In this document: piece after piece, positions 25,393 through 33,595 of the stretch
Position numbering within the stretch: position 1 is the stretch's first letter
How the letters are laid out: each line of letters begins with the position of its first letter
Assembly: GCF_013362815.1 (NCBI RefSeq)
Contig: NZ_JABFVK010000033.1
Span: 1 to 47,769 of the forward strand
From: Hamadaea sp.
GTDB taxonomy: Bacteria > Actinomycetota > Actinomycetes > Mycobacteriales > Micromonosporaceae
Reading direction: 5' to 3'
DNA length: 47,769 nucleotides
Made by a program: the position numbers and the translations under genes
The notes under the pieces: generated by a model
Told to the model about the DNA's origin: nothing
Database searches by the model: none
What the model saw: the letters and a program-made list of their open reading frames with translations, nothing else

Positions 25393-26368
25393 TGCGTACT
25401 TCCTTTCCGACGGGCTCGAGCGCCTGCGGCCCGAGCACGAATGTGGGATCGACCTGAGCGCCGAGGTCATCCCCGGTCTTGGCGTTGCCCCAGGCCTGGG
25501 CGTTGCGCAGGTGGAATTCGACGGCTCGGGCGGTGTAGCGGGCCCAGTCCTTGACGCAGCCGTCCAAAGTGGTCCGCAGTAGCTCCAGCGCCGCTGCGTT
25601 GACCGGCTCCAGCTCGGCGAACGGCCGGGATGCACCCCGCTCGGCCGCCTTCACGTACGCCGACCGCCCGAACCAGGTGAGCAGGTCCTCGCCGACGTGC
25701 TCCCGTAGGAAGTCCACATCGGAGTCGTCGTCGACCTTGTTGCCCACCACGTGCACGCGTACGCCGAAATCGCGGGCGTAGCCGATGTACTGCCGGTAGA
25801 CGCCGACACTGCGTACGGTCGGTTCGCAGACGAGGAAGGTGGCGTCGAACCGGGTGAACAGCCCGGAGGCGAAGCTGTCGGCGCCCGCCGTCATGTCCAC
25901 CACGACGTACTCCCCCGGCCCGTCGACCAGGTGGTTCAGCAGCAGTTCGACCGCGCCGACCTTGGAGTGGTAGCAGGCCACGCCGAGGTCTTCGGTGGCG
26001 AACGGGCCGGTGACCGCGAGGCGCACACCGCCGACTTCGCGTACGGCCGCGTCGTAGATCGGGTTGTCACCGGTGACGGTGATCAGCCGGGAGCCCGACC
26101 CCGGCGGCGTCGTCTTGACCATGGCGGCCGCCGAGGAGATCCGGGTGTTCGTCCCGCGCAGGTACTCCTTGATCGCCGGGAGCTGGTCACCGAGGGCGGG
26201 CAGCATGACCGCCTCGTCCTCGGTCGCACCGAGCGCCGCCGCCAGGTGCTGGTTGATGTCGGCGTCCACGGCCAGCAGTGGACTGCCCGTCTGGGCGAGG
26301 TAACGGGAAAAGAGTGCGGCCAGCGTGGTCTTGCCCGACCCGCCCTTGCCGACGAATGCCGTCTTCAT
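25382..26368 (-). CDS. CooC/MinD-type P-loop ATPase
   Basis: Protein of 328 residues from the ATG at 26368. The deviant Walker A GKGGSGKTT of the SIMIBI class follows the start, with LLAVDADINQHL as the Walker A-prime region and VVVDMTAGADSF as switch region. This places it with the CooC (nickel insertion), MinD and ParA ATPases. The Asn/Asp in GNKVDDDSD is a guanine/adenine recognition-type motif. A TTG start eight codons upstream would lie inside the operator-like sequence at 26371-26391, so I prefer the ATG. The small partner gene suggests a maturation or metal-delivery pair; that is inference. Confidence 0.85.
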   Translation of the reverse strand: MKTAFVGKGGSGKTTLAALFSRYLAQTGSPLLAVDADINQHLAAALGATEDEAVMLPALGDQLPAIKEYLRGTNTRISSAAAMVKTTPPGSGSRLITVTGDNPIYDAAVREVGGVRLAVTGPFATEDLGVACYHSKVGAVELLLNHLVDGPGEYVVVDMTAGADSFASGLFTRFDATFLVCEPTVRSVGVYRQYIGYARDFGVRVHVVGNKVDDDSDVDFLREHVGEDLLTWFGRSAYVKAAERGASRPFAELEPVNAAALELLRTTLDGCVKDWARYTARAVEFHLRNAQAWGNAKTGDDLGAQVDPTFVLGPQALEPVGKEVRNVP

Positions 26369-26370
26369 AC

Positions 26371-26397
26371 TGATAGTGGTAGTCGTTTTCAATTAGA
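26371..26397 (-). promoter_or_regulatory. Fur-family (Fur/Zur) box-like operator with -10
   Basis: The 21 bp at 26371-26391 (plus strand TGATAGTGG to CGTTTTCA) agree at 16 positions with the classical double 7-1-7 Fur-family box. It is an AT-rich island in GC-rich DNA. On the minus strand a TCTAAT -10 candidate at 26397-26392 directly adjoins it, so a bound repressor would cover the start site of the ATPase gene, whose ATG is 2 nt further on. Confidence 0.55.
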
Positions 26398-26425
26398 CTG
26401 TCGAGGACGACACTCCGGGCATTGC

Positions 26426-26431
26426 TAAAGT
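26426..26431 (+). promoter_or_regulatory. Putative leaderless -10 for membrane protein gene
   Basis: TAAAGT lies 6 nt before the GTG at 26438; no ribosome binding site is present. Confidence 0.45.
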
Positions 26432-26437
26432 TCTCCG

Positions 26438-28243
26438 GTGGCGCGTACGCAGGTCGAGAACCCTCCCGCTATGGCACCGCCCCCCGCGCGGACCCGGCTG
26501 TCGAAGAAGCCCGACCTGGTGGTGGCGGCGATCGCCCTGATCCTGGCGATCTACCTCACCGGCGGTCTCTGGATCGCGCCGACCCATCGCGTGATCGCGG
26601 TCAACGCCAGCGACCAGGCGTTGTTCGAATGGCTGCTGAGCTTCGGCGCGCGCGCGTTCACGCACGGGGAGAACCCGCTGCTGACGAACTGGCTCAACGC
26701 CCCCGACGCGGTCAACCTCGCCGTGAACACCTCGATCACGGCGTACGCGGTGCTCCTCGCGCCGGTGACGATCTGGTTCGGCCCGTCGGTCAGCTTCGCC
26801 GTGATCTTGACGCTGAACCTGGCGGCCACGGCGTACTGCTGGTTCTGGCTGTTCCGCCGTTATCTGCCCGGCACGACAGCCCTAGGCGCCGCGGTCGGCG
26901 GGATCTTCTGCGGCTTCGCCCCGGCGCTCGTCTCCCACGCGAACGCCCACCTCAACTGGACCGCCCAGTGGCTGGTGCCGCTCATGATCGCCGCGATCGT
27001 GCGGCTCGGCCGGCGACGGCGGTGGATCCGGGACGGGATCATCCTCGGACTGCTCATCGCCGCCTGCTTCTCGATCGCGGCCGAGCAGCTGTTCTTCGCC
27101 GCGCTCGCCGGGGTGATCTTCGTCGCGGCCTGGGCGTTCACCCAACGGCAACAGGCCAGGGCGATGGCCGCGCCGGTGCTCAAGGGGCTGGCCGTCGCGG
27201 CGGCGGTGTCCGGCGTACTGCTCGCCTATCCGTTGTGGCTGCACTTCGCCGGTCCCTACGGCTATCACGGCACCGGGTTCGACGCTCGCGTGCACAGTGA
27301 GGATCTGGCTGCGTACGGGGCGTGGCCGGTGCGGTCGCTAGCCGGGGCGATCGGACTCGACTCGTCGTTGGCCGCGAATGCGACCGAGGAGAACTCCTTC
27401 TTCGGGCTGCCGTTGCTGCTGCTCAGCATCGCCGCGTACCTGATGCTGCGCCGGATCGCCGACCGCGCGCTCGTCCGGGCCCTGGGGGTGACCGGCGTGG
27501 TCTTCGCGATCCTCTCGCTCGGCCCGCAGTTGCGCTGGTGGGGCTCGCTCACCTCGATCCCGATGCCGGCTGCGCTGCTGGTGAAGCTGCCCGTGTTCAA
27601 CGCGGCGCTGCCGTCACGGCTCGCCCTGGTCGTCGCGCCGGTGGTCGGTGCGCTGCTCGCACTGCTGGTGAGCCGTCTGCGGGCCCTGCCCGGTCCGCGG
27701 TGGCTCTGGCTCGCGGGGCTGGTCGCGGCCCTGCTTCCGCTGGTTCCGACGCCCTTGCTGGTACGCGAAAGGCAGCCGGTGCCGCACTTCATCAGTTCCG
27801 GCGACTGGACGCGTTACGTGAGCGACCGCGGCGTGCTGGTCTCGGTGCCGATCGCCAACGACCTGCTGCCGGACGGTCAGCGGTGGCAGGCCGACGCGCT
27901 GGCCCGGTCGGCCGGCGACCGCGGACCGGTATTCCGCATCCCGGCCGGGTTCTTCCTCGGTCCCGGCGGCCCCGACGGCACCGGGCGCATCGGCCCGATT
28001 CCGACGTACGCCCAGACGCTGCTCGAAGACGTCACCAAGACCGGATACGTCCCGCCGATCACCGATGCCGAGCGCACCCGGTTCCGGGCGGACCTGAAGT
28101 ACTGGAACGCCGAAGCGGTGGTCCTCGCCGACGACGTGGACGGCGCACATTGGCCGGCGCATCAGCCCGCCCTGCTTGACGTCATGACGAAGCTGCTCGG
28201 CCAGCCCCAGCGCGTCGACGACGTCTGGCTCTGGCCCCTCTAA
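26438..28243 (+). CDS. Polytopic membrane protein, possible GT-C glycosyltransferase
   Basis: Protein of 601 residues with about ten to twelve hydrophobic helices and a C-terminal outside or soluble part of about 150 residues. After the first helix, the loop contains NASDQALFEWLLSFGARAFTHGENPLLTNWLNAP; the acidic residue soon after TM1 and the LNWTAQWLVPLM segment are like multi-pass GT-C glycosyltransferases that use polyprenyl-phosphate sugars. No definite family signature was seen, so the enzymatic role is a suggestion only. It starts at GTG with a leaderless -10; ATG 26471 is an alternative. It diverges from the ATPase gene. Confidence 0.75.
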   Translation: MARTQVENPPAMAPPPARTRLSKKPDLVVAAIALILAIYLTGGLWIAPTHRVIAVNASDQALFEWLLSFGARAFTHGENPLLTNWLNAPDAVNLAVNTSITAYAVLLAPVTIWFGPSVSFAVILTLNLAATAYCWFWLFRRYLPGTTALGAAVGGIFCGFAPALVSHANAHLNWTAQWLVPLMIAAIVRLGRRRRWIRDGIILGLLIAACFSIAAEQLFFAALAGVIFVAAWAFTQRQQARAMAAPVLKGLAVAAAVSGVLLAYPLWLHFAGPYGYHGTGFDARVHSEDLAAYGAWPVRSLAGAIGLDSSLAANATEENSFFGLPLLLLSIAAYLMLRRIADRALVRALGVTGVVFAILSLGPQLRWWGSLTSIPMPAALLVKLPVFNAALPSRLALVVAPVVGALLALLVSRLRALPGPRWLWLAGLVAALLPLVPTPLLVRERQPVPHFISSGDWTRYVSDRGVLVSVPIANDLLPDGQRWQADALARSAGDRGPVFRIPAGFFLGPGGPDGTGRIGPIPTYAQTLLEDVTKTGYVPPITDAERTRFRADLKYWNAEAVVLADDVDGAHWPAHQPALLDVMTKLLGQPQRVDDVWLWPL

Positions 28244-28340
28244 CCCCGTCCTTTCCGCGCGATCATGAACTACCGGGCATGATCGACCGGCGTGTCGTGG
28301 CCCAACGAGCATGATCGTTCCCCCGCGACCCTGATCAACG
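28244..28340 (+). repeat. Dispersed intergenic element B2 (GATCATGAAC family)
   Basis: Begins CCCCGTCCTTTCCGCGCGAT immediately after the stop of the membrane protein gene and aligns over its length with B1 at 12143-12260 in the same orientation, lacking the internal duplication of B1. Further GCATGATCG and CTGATCAACG motifs follow. It fills the gap up to the lipB promoter. Confidence 0.85.
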
Positions 28341-28383
28341 CGTGAGCCGCCGCACAGCGGCTCGCCCCCGCGACGCGGCGCAA

Positions 28384-28389
28384 TAGGCT
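28384..28389 (+). promoter_or_regulatory. Putative leaderless -10 for lipB
   Basis: TAGGCT lies 6 nt before the GTG at 28396. GGGAG is also present between them, so a short leader starting further upstream is possible. Confidence 0.4.
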
Positions 28390-28395
28390 GGGAGC

Positions 28396-29055
28396 GTGAC
28401 GATGACAGAACAGCCGTCCACCATCGCGGTGCAGCGCCTGGGCCGGGTCGAGTACCTGGCGGCGTGGGACTTGCAGCGTGAACTGCATCAGGCGGTGGTC
28501 GAGGGTCACGAGCCCGACACCGTCCTGCTGCTCGAACACCCCCCGGTCTACACAGCGGGGAAGCGTACGCAGCCTTGGGAGCGCCCGTTCGACGGGACAC
28601 CGGTGATCGACGTCGACCGGGGCGGGCAGATCACCTGGCACGGCCCGGGCCAGATCGTCGGCTACCCGATCATGAAGTTGACCGCCGTCCCGGGTGGGCA
28701 CGCGATGGACGTCGTCGCGTACGTGCGGCGGGTCGAGCGCATGCTCATCGCGGTCTGCGCCGACCTCGGCGTACCCACCGAGCGGGTCAAGGGCCGATCC
28801 GGAGTCTGGGTACGCGAAGACGACCGCGGCCCCGACCGCAAGATCGCCGCCATCGGCATCCGGGTTGCCCGATCGGTGACGCAACACGGGTTCTCGCTCA
28901 ACTGCGATCCCGAAATGACTTGGTACGACCGCATCGTCGCCTGCGGCATCCGGGACGCCGGGGTCACCTCGCTGAGCCAGGAGCTGGGCCGCGACGTGAC
29001 CGTCGACGAGGTGCTGCCGATCGTCGAGCGCCACCTTCCCCTGCTGCGGGAGTGA
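28396..29055 (+). CDS. lipB: LipB, octanoyl-ACP:protein octanoyltransferase
   Basis: Protein of 219 residues that moves the octanoyl group from acyl carrier protein to the lipoyl-domain lysine of E2 and GcvH proteins. The family block [17 protein letters not shown] is intact, as are the catalytic Lys in [11 protein letters not shown] and the catalytic Cys in [16 protein letters not shown] 28396 or ATG 28402 can start translation. In mycobacteria lipA follows directly; here a T-box-controlled aspS on the opposite strand separates the two. Confidence 0.96.
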   Translation: MTMTEQPSTIAVQRLGRVEYLAAWDLQRELHQAVVEGHEPDTVLLLEHPPVYTAGKRTQPWERPFDGTPVIDVDRGGQITWHGPGQIVGYPIMKLTAVPGGHAMDVVAYVRRVERMLIAVCADLGVPTERVKGRSGVWVREDDRGPDRKIAAIGIRVARSVTQHGFSLNCDPEMTWYDRIVACGIRDAGVTSLSQELGRDVTVDEVLPIVERHLPLLRE

Positions 29056-29070
29056 ACCCGGCAGCAGGGG
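29038..29070. terminator. Putative two-way terminator between lipB and aspS
   Basis: CCCCTGCTGCGGG, a 6-nt loop and CCCGGCAGCAGGGG form a hairpin with one bulge that includes the lipB stop codon. The genes converge here. There is no U-tract, so activity as an intrinsic terminator is a supposition. Confidence 0.55.
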
Positions 29071-29083
29071 AGGCGCGCTCAGG

Positions 29084-30352
29084 TCAGGGCGTGACCCGAT
29101 GCAGGTCGCGCGGGAAGAAGGTCACCTCGCGGACGTTGGCCGCGCCGGTCAGCTGCGCGACGAACCGCTCCAGCCCGATCGCGAATCCCCCGTGCGGCGG
29201 CATGCCGAGCTTGAAGACCTCCAGGAACGCCTCGTACGGCGCGAGCGTCTCGCCTCGTTCGGTCAGCGTCGACACGTAGTCGGCGTACCGGTGCAGGCGC
29301 TGGCTGCCGGAGACCATCTCGATGCCCCGGAAGATCAGGTCGAACGCCCGCGAGTAGGGCGCGCGGCCTGGTTCCGGATGCGTGTAGAAGGCCCGCTTGA
29401 GCGTCGGATAGCCCTCGACGTAGACGAAGTCGGAGCCGTGCTCGCGACGACCCCACTCACCAACCGCCCGCTCGTAGGCCGGGGACAAGTCCTCCTCGTC
29501 CGCCGGCGCACCCGCGATCTTCAACGCCTCGCTGAAGTGCAGGATCGGGATCTCGGCCGGCACCTCGGGCAGGTCGAACCCGGCCGCCGCCACCGACGGC
29601 ACCGCCTTCGCCTCGGCGATCATCCCGGCGACCACGTCGCGGAGCACCTTCATGACGTCGCGCTGGTTCTCGATGAAGCCCAGCTCGGCGTCGAGCGAGA
29701 CGTACTCGGCGAGGTGCCGCGCGGTGTCGCTCGGCTCGGCCCGGAAGGCCTGGCCGACCTCGTAGACCCGCTCGAACACGCCGACCAGCGTCTGCTTGTA
29801 GAGCTGCGGAGACTGCGCCAGGTACGCCTTGCGCCCGAAGTAGTCGAGGCCGAAGACGTTCGAGCCGGACTCGGTCGCGATGCCGACGATCTTGGGGCTG
29901 TGCACCTCGGTGAAGCCGAGCCCGTCGAGGGTGGACCGGAAGCCCCGGACCACGGCCGCCCGCAGGTCGAACACCGGCCGCCGGGCCGGGTGTCGCAGGG
30001 TCAGCGCCGCATGGTCGAGCAGGGTCGGCAGGTTGACGTTGAGGCTGGGCCGGAACAGCTCCACCGGCAGCGCCTCGACGGCGTCCGACAAGACCTCGAC
30101 GGTCGGGCCGGTGATCTCGACTCCGCCGGGGGCCACCTCGTTGGCCGTCACGGTGCCGGTCACGCTGACCACGGTCTCCTCGCTGAGGCTCTCCAGCTCG
30201 GCTGAGGTCGTCACCACCTGGGCGAACCCGGAGCGGTCCCGGAGGATGAGGAAGGCGACGGACTTGAGCATTCGGCGGCGGTGAATCCAGCCGGCGATCG
30301 TCACTTGCTCGCCGATGTGCGCGGCGAGTTCAGCGGACAGGATGCGTTGCAT
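29084..30352 (-). CDS. aspS: Archaeal-type aspartyl-tRNA synthetase, probably non-discriminating
   Basis: Protein of 422 residues, class IIb synthetase lacking the GAD insertion of normal bacterial AspRS (about 590 residues), so it is of archaeal/eukaryotic type. The N-terminal OB domain binds the anticodon (VTIAGWIHRRRMLKSVAFLILRD). Motif 2 is FRAEPSDTARHLAEY and motif 3 is GGFAIGLERFV. The His24 in AGWIH stands where, as I recall, discriminating archaeal enzymes have Trp, which suggests it charges both tRNA-Asp and tRNA-Asn with Asp. The ATG at 30352 has GAGGAGG 8 nt upstream. A T-box element precedes it. The organism presumably has a standard AspRS elsewhere, so this is a second, inducible enzyme. 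Confidence 0.9.
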   Translation of the reverse strand: MQRILSAELAAHIGEQVTIAGWIHRRRMLKSVAFLILRDRSGFAQVVTTSAELESLSEETVVSVTGTVTANEVAPGGVEITGPTVEVLSDAVEALPVELFRPSLNVNLPTLLDHAALTLRHPARRPVFDLRAAVVRGFRSTLDGLGFTEVHSPKIVGIATESGSNVFGLDYFGRKAYLAQSPQLYKQTLVGVFERVYEVGQAFRAEPSDTARHLAEYVSLDAELGFIENQRDVMKVLRDVVAGMIAEAKAVPSVAAAGFDLPEVPAEIPILHFSEALKIAGAPADEEDLSPAYERAVGEWGRREHGSDFVYVEGYPTLKRAFYTHPEPGRAPYSRAFDLIFRGIEMVSGSQRLHRYADYVSTLTERGETLAPYEAFLEVFKLGMPPHGGFAIGLERFVAQLTGAANVREVTFFPRDLHRVTP

Positions 30353-30354
30353 GG

Positions 30355-30577
30355 TGTGAACCTCCTCGATCAATCGCAACGCGATCCCCAGGGAGGTGCG
30401 GGCGAGCGGGAAACCTCGCGGTACCACCACACCTTCGCCGCTCGGGCGAGCGGCCTCTCGATCAGGTTGACGGAGATCATCCCGGCGGGGTTCTACCGGC
30501 GCACGCGCCCTCTTCCCCGCAGCTCAGGACCGGTCCACCCGGGCGTCAACCGGTGACTCGGCCCGTCATCGCTGTTG
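30355..30577 (-). ncRNA. Translational T-box riboswitch of aspS
   Basis: The leader on the minus strand carries the T-box core GGTGGTACCGCG (30428-30417), and near its 5' end a GATGACGGGCCGAGT stretch like stem I of actinobacterial T-boxes. Downstream, CACCTCC (about 30398-30392) can pair either with AAGGTG just before the T-box (antisequestrator) or with the ribosome site GGAGGT of aspS (sequestrator). This is the layout of actinobacterial translational T-boxes. I could not fix the specifier codon; AAC (Asn) or GAC (Asp) are expected, and several such triplets occur. Confidence 0.8.
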
Positions 30578-30583
30578 CCGAAC

Positions 30584-30613
30584 AGGGTAAACGTGACCGA
30601 AGAGACGCCGCAA
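30584..30613 (-). promoter_or_regulatory. Promoter of aspS T-box leader
   Basis: On the minus strand TTGCGG (30613-30608), an 18-nt spacer and TACCCT (30589-30584) form a -35/-10 pair that would start the transcript near 30577, just before stem I of the T-box. Confidence 0.6.
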
Positions 30614-30663
30614 CCGGGTTGTGGCGGTGCTTACCTCGACTGCTACCAGGGGTCCAGTGAGCG

Positions 30664-30669
30664 TAGTCT
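30664..30669 (+). promoter_or_regulatory. Putative leaderless -10 for lipA
   Basis: TAGTCT lies 7 nt before the GTG at 30677. It decides the start: the frame is open from 30575, but that part overlaps the divergent aspS promoter and has no start signal. Confidence 0.55.
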
Positions 30670-30676
30670 TTGGCTC

Positions 30677-31615
30677 GTGACCATGGTTGCTCCCGAGGGT
30701 CGGCGCATGCTGCGCATCGAGGCCCGAAACGCCGAGACCCCGATCGAGCGCAAGCCCGACTGGATCAAGGTCAAGGCGAAGATGGGCCCCGAGTTCACCC
30801 AGCTGCGCGGCCTCGTCCAGCGCGAGGGTCTGCACACCGTCTGCCAGGAAGCCGGCTGTCCCAACATCTACGAGTGCTGGGAAGACCGCGAGGCTACCTT
30901 CCTCATCGGCGGGGACCAGTGCACCCGGCGCTGTGACTTCTGCCAGATCGACACCGGCAAGCCGGCCGAATTCGACGCCGACGAGCCCCGGCGCGTCGCC
31001 GAGTCGGTCGTGTCGATGGAGCTCAAGTACGCCACCATCACCGGTGTCGCCCGCGACGACCTCCCCGACGGCGGCGCTTGGCTGTACGCCGAGACCGTCC
31101 GGCAGATCCACAAGATGGTCCCCGGGTGTGGCGTCGAGCTGCTGATCCCCGATTTCAATGCCGACCCGGCCCAGCTGGCCGAGGTGTTCGGCAGCCGTCC
31201 CGAGGTGCTCGCGCACAACCTGGAGACGGTCCCCCGGATCTTCAAGCGCATCCGCCCGGCGTTCCGCTACGAGCGGTCGCTCGAGGTGATCACCCGCGCC
31301 CGGGAGGCCGGTCTGGTCACCAAGTCCAACCTGATCCTCGGCATGGGCGAGGAGCGCGAGGAGGTCTCGCAGGCGTTGCACGACCTCTACGAGGCCGGCT
31401 GCGAGCTGATCACGATCACGCAGTACCTGCGCCCGACGCCCCGCCACCACCCGATCGACCGCTGGGTCAAGCCGGAGGAGTTCATCGAGCTGATGGCCGA
31501 GGCCGAGCAGATCGGTTTCGCGGGGGTCATGTCCGGGCCGCTGGTGCGCTCGTCCTACCGGGCCGGGCGGCTCTACCGGCAGGCCCTCGACGCCCGCAAA
31601 CTCGCCGCCGCCTGA
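30677..31615 (+). CDS. lipA: LipA, lipoyl synthase
   Basis: Protein of 312 residues, radical SAM enzyme that inserts two sulfurs into protein-bound octanoyl chains, made by LipB, on E2 and GcvH. The auxiliary cluster motif [12 protein letters not shown], the radical SAM motif CTRRCDFC and the C-terminal RSSYRAG serine motif that ligates the auxiliary cluster are all present. The start is GTG 30677 (ATG 30683 is the alternative). DUF4191 follows after 20 bp. Confidence 0.97.
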   Translation: MTMVAPEGRRMLRIEARNAETPIERKPDWIKVKAKMGPEFTQLRGLVQREGLHTVCQEAGCPNIYECWEDREATFLIGGDQCTRRCDFCQIDTGKPAEFDADEPRRVAESVVSMELKYATITGVARDDLPDGGAWLYAETVRQIHKMVPGCGVELLIPDFNADPAQLAEVFGSRPEVLAHNLETVPRIFKRIRPAFRYERSLEVITRAREAGLVTKSNLILGMGEEREEVSQALHDLYEAGCELITITQYLRPTPRHHPIDRWVKPEEFIELMAEAEQIGFAGVMSGPLVRSSYRAGRLYRQALDARKLAAA

Positions 31616-31622
31616 ACCTGAT

Positions 31623-31628
31623 TAGACT
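31623..31628 (+). promoter_or_regulatory. Putative leaderless -10 for DUF4191 gene
   Basis: TAGACT lies 7 nt before the ATG at 31636, directly behind the lipA stop codon. Confidence 0.5.
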
Positions 31629-31635
31629 TCAAGTC

Positions 31636-32334
31636 ATGGCGAAGCCCTCAGAGGAAAAGGTCTCCTTCGGCGGACGGCTGAAGCAGATCGGCATGGTGTT
31701 CAAGTTCACCGCAAAGCAGGACAAATGGTTCGTTCCGCTTGTGGTGGCGGCCGTGCTGATCCCGATCGCTCTGACGGTGCTGGTCGTCGGGCTGACGAGC
31801 AGCTGGATCTGGATCCCGATGGGCGTCATGGTGACGCTTCTCGCCGTCCTGCTCGTGCTCAACCTGCGCAGCAACTCGGCGATGATGAACGCGATCGAGG
31901 GGCAGCCCGGCGCGGCCACCCAGATCCTGTCGTCGCTGCGCGGCAACTGGCGGACGAAAGAACAGCCGATCGCCTTCACGGTGAACAACGACTTCGTGCA
32001 CCTGCTGCTCGGCCCGGCCGGCGTCGTGCTGATCGGCGAGGGCGAGCCGCAGCGGGTCAAGCAGCTGCTCGGTGAGCAGAAGCGCCGGCTCGGCAAGGTC
32101 ATCGGCCAGACCCCGCTCTACGACGTGATCGTCGGCTCCGGCGAGGGCCAGATCTCCATCCGCAAGCTGCGTACGCACATTCTGCGGCTGCCGAAGAACC
32201 TGTCCGGCAAGGAGATCAACTCCCTGGACCGGGCGCTGACGGCGCTCACGGCGCGGCCGCAGATGCCGAAGGGCGGACTCCCGAAGGAGTTCCGCCCCCC
32301 GAAGGGCGCCATGCGCCAGATGCGCGGCCGCTGA
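31636..32334 (+). CDS. DUF4191 membrane protein (Rv2219-like)
   Basis: Protein of 232 residues with two adjacent membrane helices (about residues 32-75) after a basic N-terminus (SFGGRLKQIGMVFKFTAKQDKW), then a soluble domain of about 150 residues containing LLGPAGVVLIGEGEP and SIRKLRTHILRLPKNL. It ends in a basic tail. The context after lipA and before glnA is conserved in actinobacteria, matching Rv2219. The function is unknown. Confidence 0.9.
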   Translation: MAKPSEEKVSFGGRLKQIGMVFKFTAKQDKWFVPLVVAAVLIPIALTVLVVGLTSSWIWIPMGVMVTLLAVLLVLNLRSNSAMMNAIEGQPGAATQILSSLRGNWRTKEQPIAFTVNNDFVHLLLGPAGVVLIGEGEPQRVKQLLGEQKRRLGKVIGQTPLYDVIVGSGEGQISIRKLRTHILRLPKNLSGKEINSLDRALTALTARPQMPKGGLPKEFRPPKGAMRQMRGR

Positions 32335-32347
32335 CCACGGTCGCGGA

Positions 32348-33187
32348 TTACTTCCGCAGGCTTCCGGTGTACTGCTTGTTCGTACTGCCCACGAGGCATG
32401 TGACCGAGTGGTCGCCGCGCGTCCACACCGTCGAGGTGTGCGGGTAGAGGTAGTAGATCTCGAGCGTGTCGTCCTTCTGGGCGTCCGCGGTCAACGCGTC
32501 GACCCGCTCGGAGCAGCCATCCTCGGACTGCTTGATCACCTTGTCGCTGCCGGGGTAGGTCGTGCCGGTGAGGTTGAAGACGGCGTACACCTCGGCCCCG
32601 TGCGCCTGCGAGCAGGGCACGACGTCGACGGCGTTGACGAGGCCCTCGGCCGGCAGCTTCTTGAGGCAGTCGCCGAGCTTCAGCTCGACCGAGCTGACCG
32701 AGCCTTCCCCGGTCACAGTGCCGTTCGAGTCCCGCTCGGGCTCGTTCAGCGCGCTGATCGCGATGCCGGCGCCACAGGCCAGCACCCAGACCACGGAGAG
32801 CACGAGGCCGGCGATCGCCATGCCGCGGCCCTTCTGATTGCGCTTCTTGATCTGGCTGAGGGCGACGAAGCCGAAGATGACGGCGAAGAGGATGCCGCCG
32901 AGGATGCCGAAGATCAGCGACGCGACGGCGAAGCCGTTGGTGCCGGACGGCGGCGGGGTTTGCGGCTCCCACTGCGAGCCCGGCGGCGGGAACTGTCCCG
33001 GGGCACCGTACTGCGGCTGACCGTACTGGGGCTGCCCGTACTGAGGCTCGGGCTGGCCGTAGGACGGCTGGCTCTGCGGCTGGCCGTACTGAGGCTGCTG
33101 GCCGTACTGAGGCTGCTGCGGCGCACCGTACGGCTGGCTGGGCTGGCCATAGGGCGGCTGGTTCTGGGGTGGAGGGGGGTATGTCAC
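32348..33187 (-). CDS. DUF4190 / septum-formation-domain membrane protein
   Basis: Protein of 279 residues. Residues 1-90 are Pro/Gln/Tyr-rich with repeated YGQPQ units. Residues about 95-165 hold two helices of a DUF4190 domain (NGFAVASLIFGILGGIL and MAIAGLVLSVVWVL separated by a basic loop). The outside part begins VSSVELKLGDCLKKLP and ends with VTCLVGSTNKQYTGSLR, with paired cysteines, matching septum-formation (Septum_form) domains of actinobacterial lipoprotein-like proteins. GTG 33187 is chosen because a TAGGCT lies 8 nt upstream and the open frame further up is shadow. It converges on the DUF4191 gene. The role is unknown, possibly at the cell envelope. Confidence 0.85.
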   Translation of the reverse strand: MTYPPPPQNQPPYGQPSQPYGAPQQPQYGQQPQYGQPQSQPSYGQPEPQYGQPQYGQPQYGAPGQFPPPGSQWEPQTPPPSGTNGFAVASLIFGILGGILFAVIFGFVALSQIKKRNQKGRGMAIAGLVLSVVWVLACGAGIAISALNEPERDSNGTVTGEGSVSSVELKLGDCLKKLPAEGLVNAVDVVPCSQAHGAEVYAVFNLTGTTYPGSDKVIKQSEDGCSERVDALTADAQKDDTLEIYYLYPHTSTVWTRGDHSVTCLVGSTNKQYTGSLRK

Positions 33188-33222
33188 AGCATCGGAGCCT
33201 AACGGCTCCGGCAGCAGCCTGC

Positions 33223-33588
33223 TCAGGCAGGCAAAATGACGCTGCGCGCGAACCGGTCGTGTACGCCCCGGCGCTCGGTGTCCATGATCAACGCGGGCAC
33301 GACGAGCGCGAGGAGGAAGCCGCGCAACGCCGCCCGGGGTACGCCGATCGGCCCACCCCCGTCGACGCTCACGCAGCGGATGCGGGCCAGCCGCATGCCC
33401 GGAGTCTGGCCGAACAGGCCGAGGAAGAAGGCGTACTCGCAGATGAGCACGGCGACCGGTTGCCAGGTGGCGGTCCGCAGATCCGGGACGAAGAACCCGG
33501 AGATCAGCAGACACAGCAGCCAGTCGACGAAGAGCCCGACGAAGCGCCGGAGAAGCGTCGGGACTGCTTCTTGCGAGGTCTCGGTCAC
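33223..33588 (-). CDS. RDD family membrane protein
   Basis: Protein of 121 residues with three hydrophobic segments. The RDD mark is seen in modified form: RRFVGLFVDWLL in the first helix and GQTPGMRLARIRCV after the second, with RRGVHDRFARSVIL at the end, the usual C-terminal HDR(x)A(x)T-like motif. The function of the family is unknown; some members act in ion transport. An RDD protein next to glnA is conserved in actinobacteria. TACGCT 7 nt before GTG 33588 suggests a leaderless message. It is divergent from glnA. Confidence 0.88.
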   Translation of the reverse strand: MTETSQEAVPTLLRRFVGLFVDWLLCLLISGFFVPDLRTATWQPVAVLICEYAFFLGLFGQTPGMRLARIRCVSVDGGGPIGVPRAALRGFLLALVVPALIMDTERRGVHDRFARSVILPA

Positions 33589-33595
33589 GCGCGTC

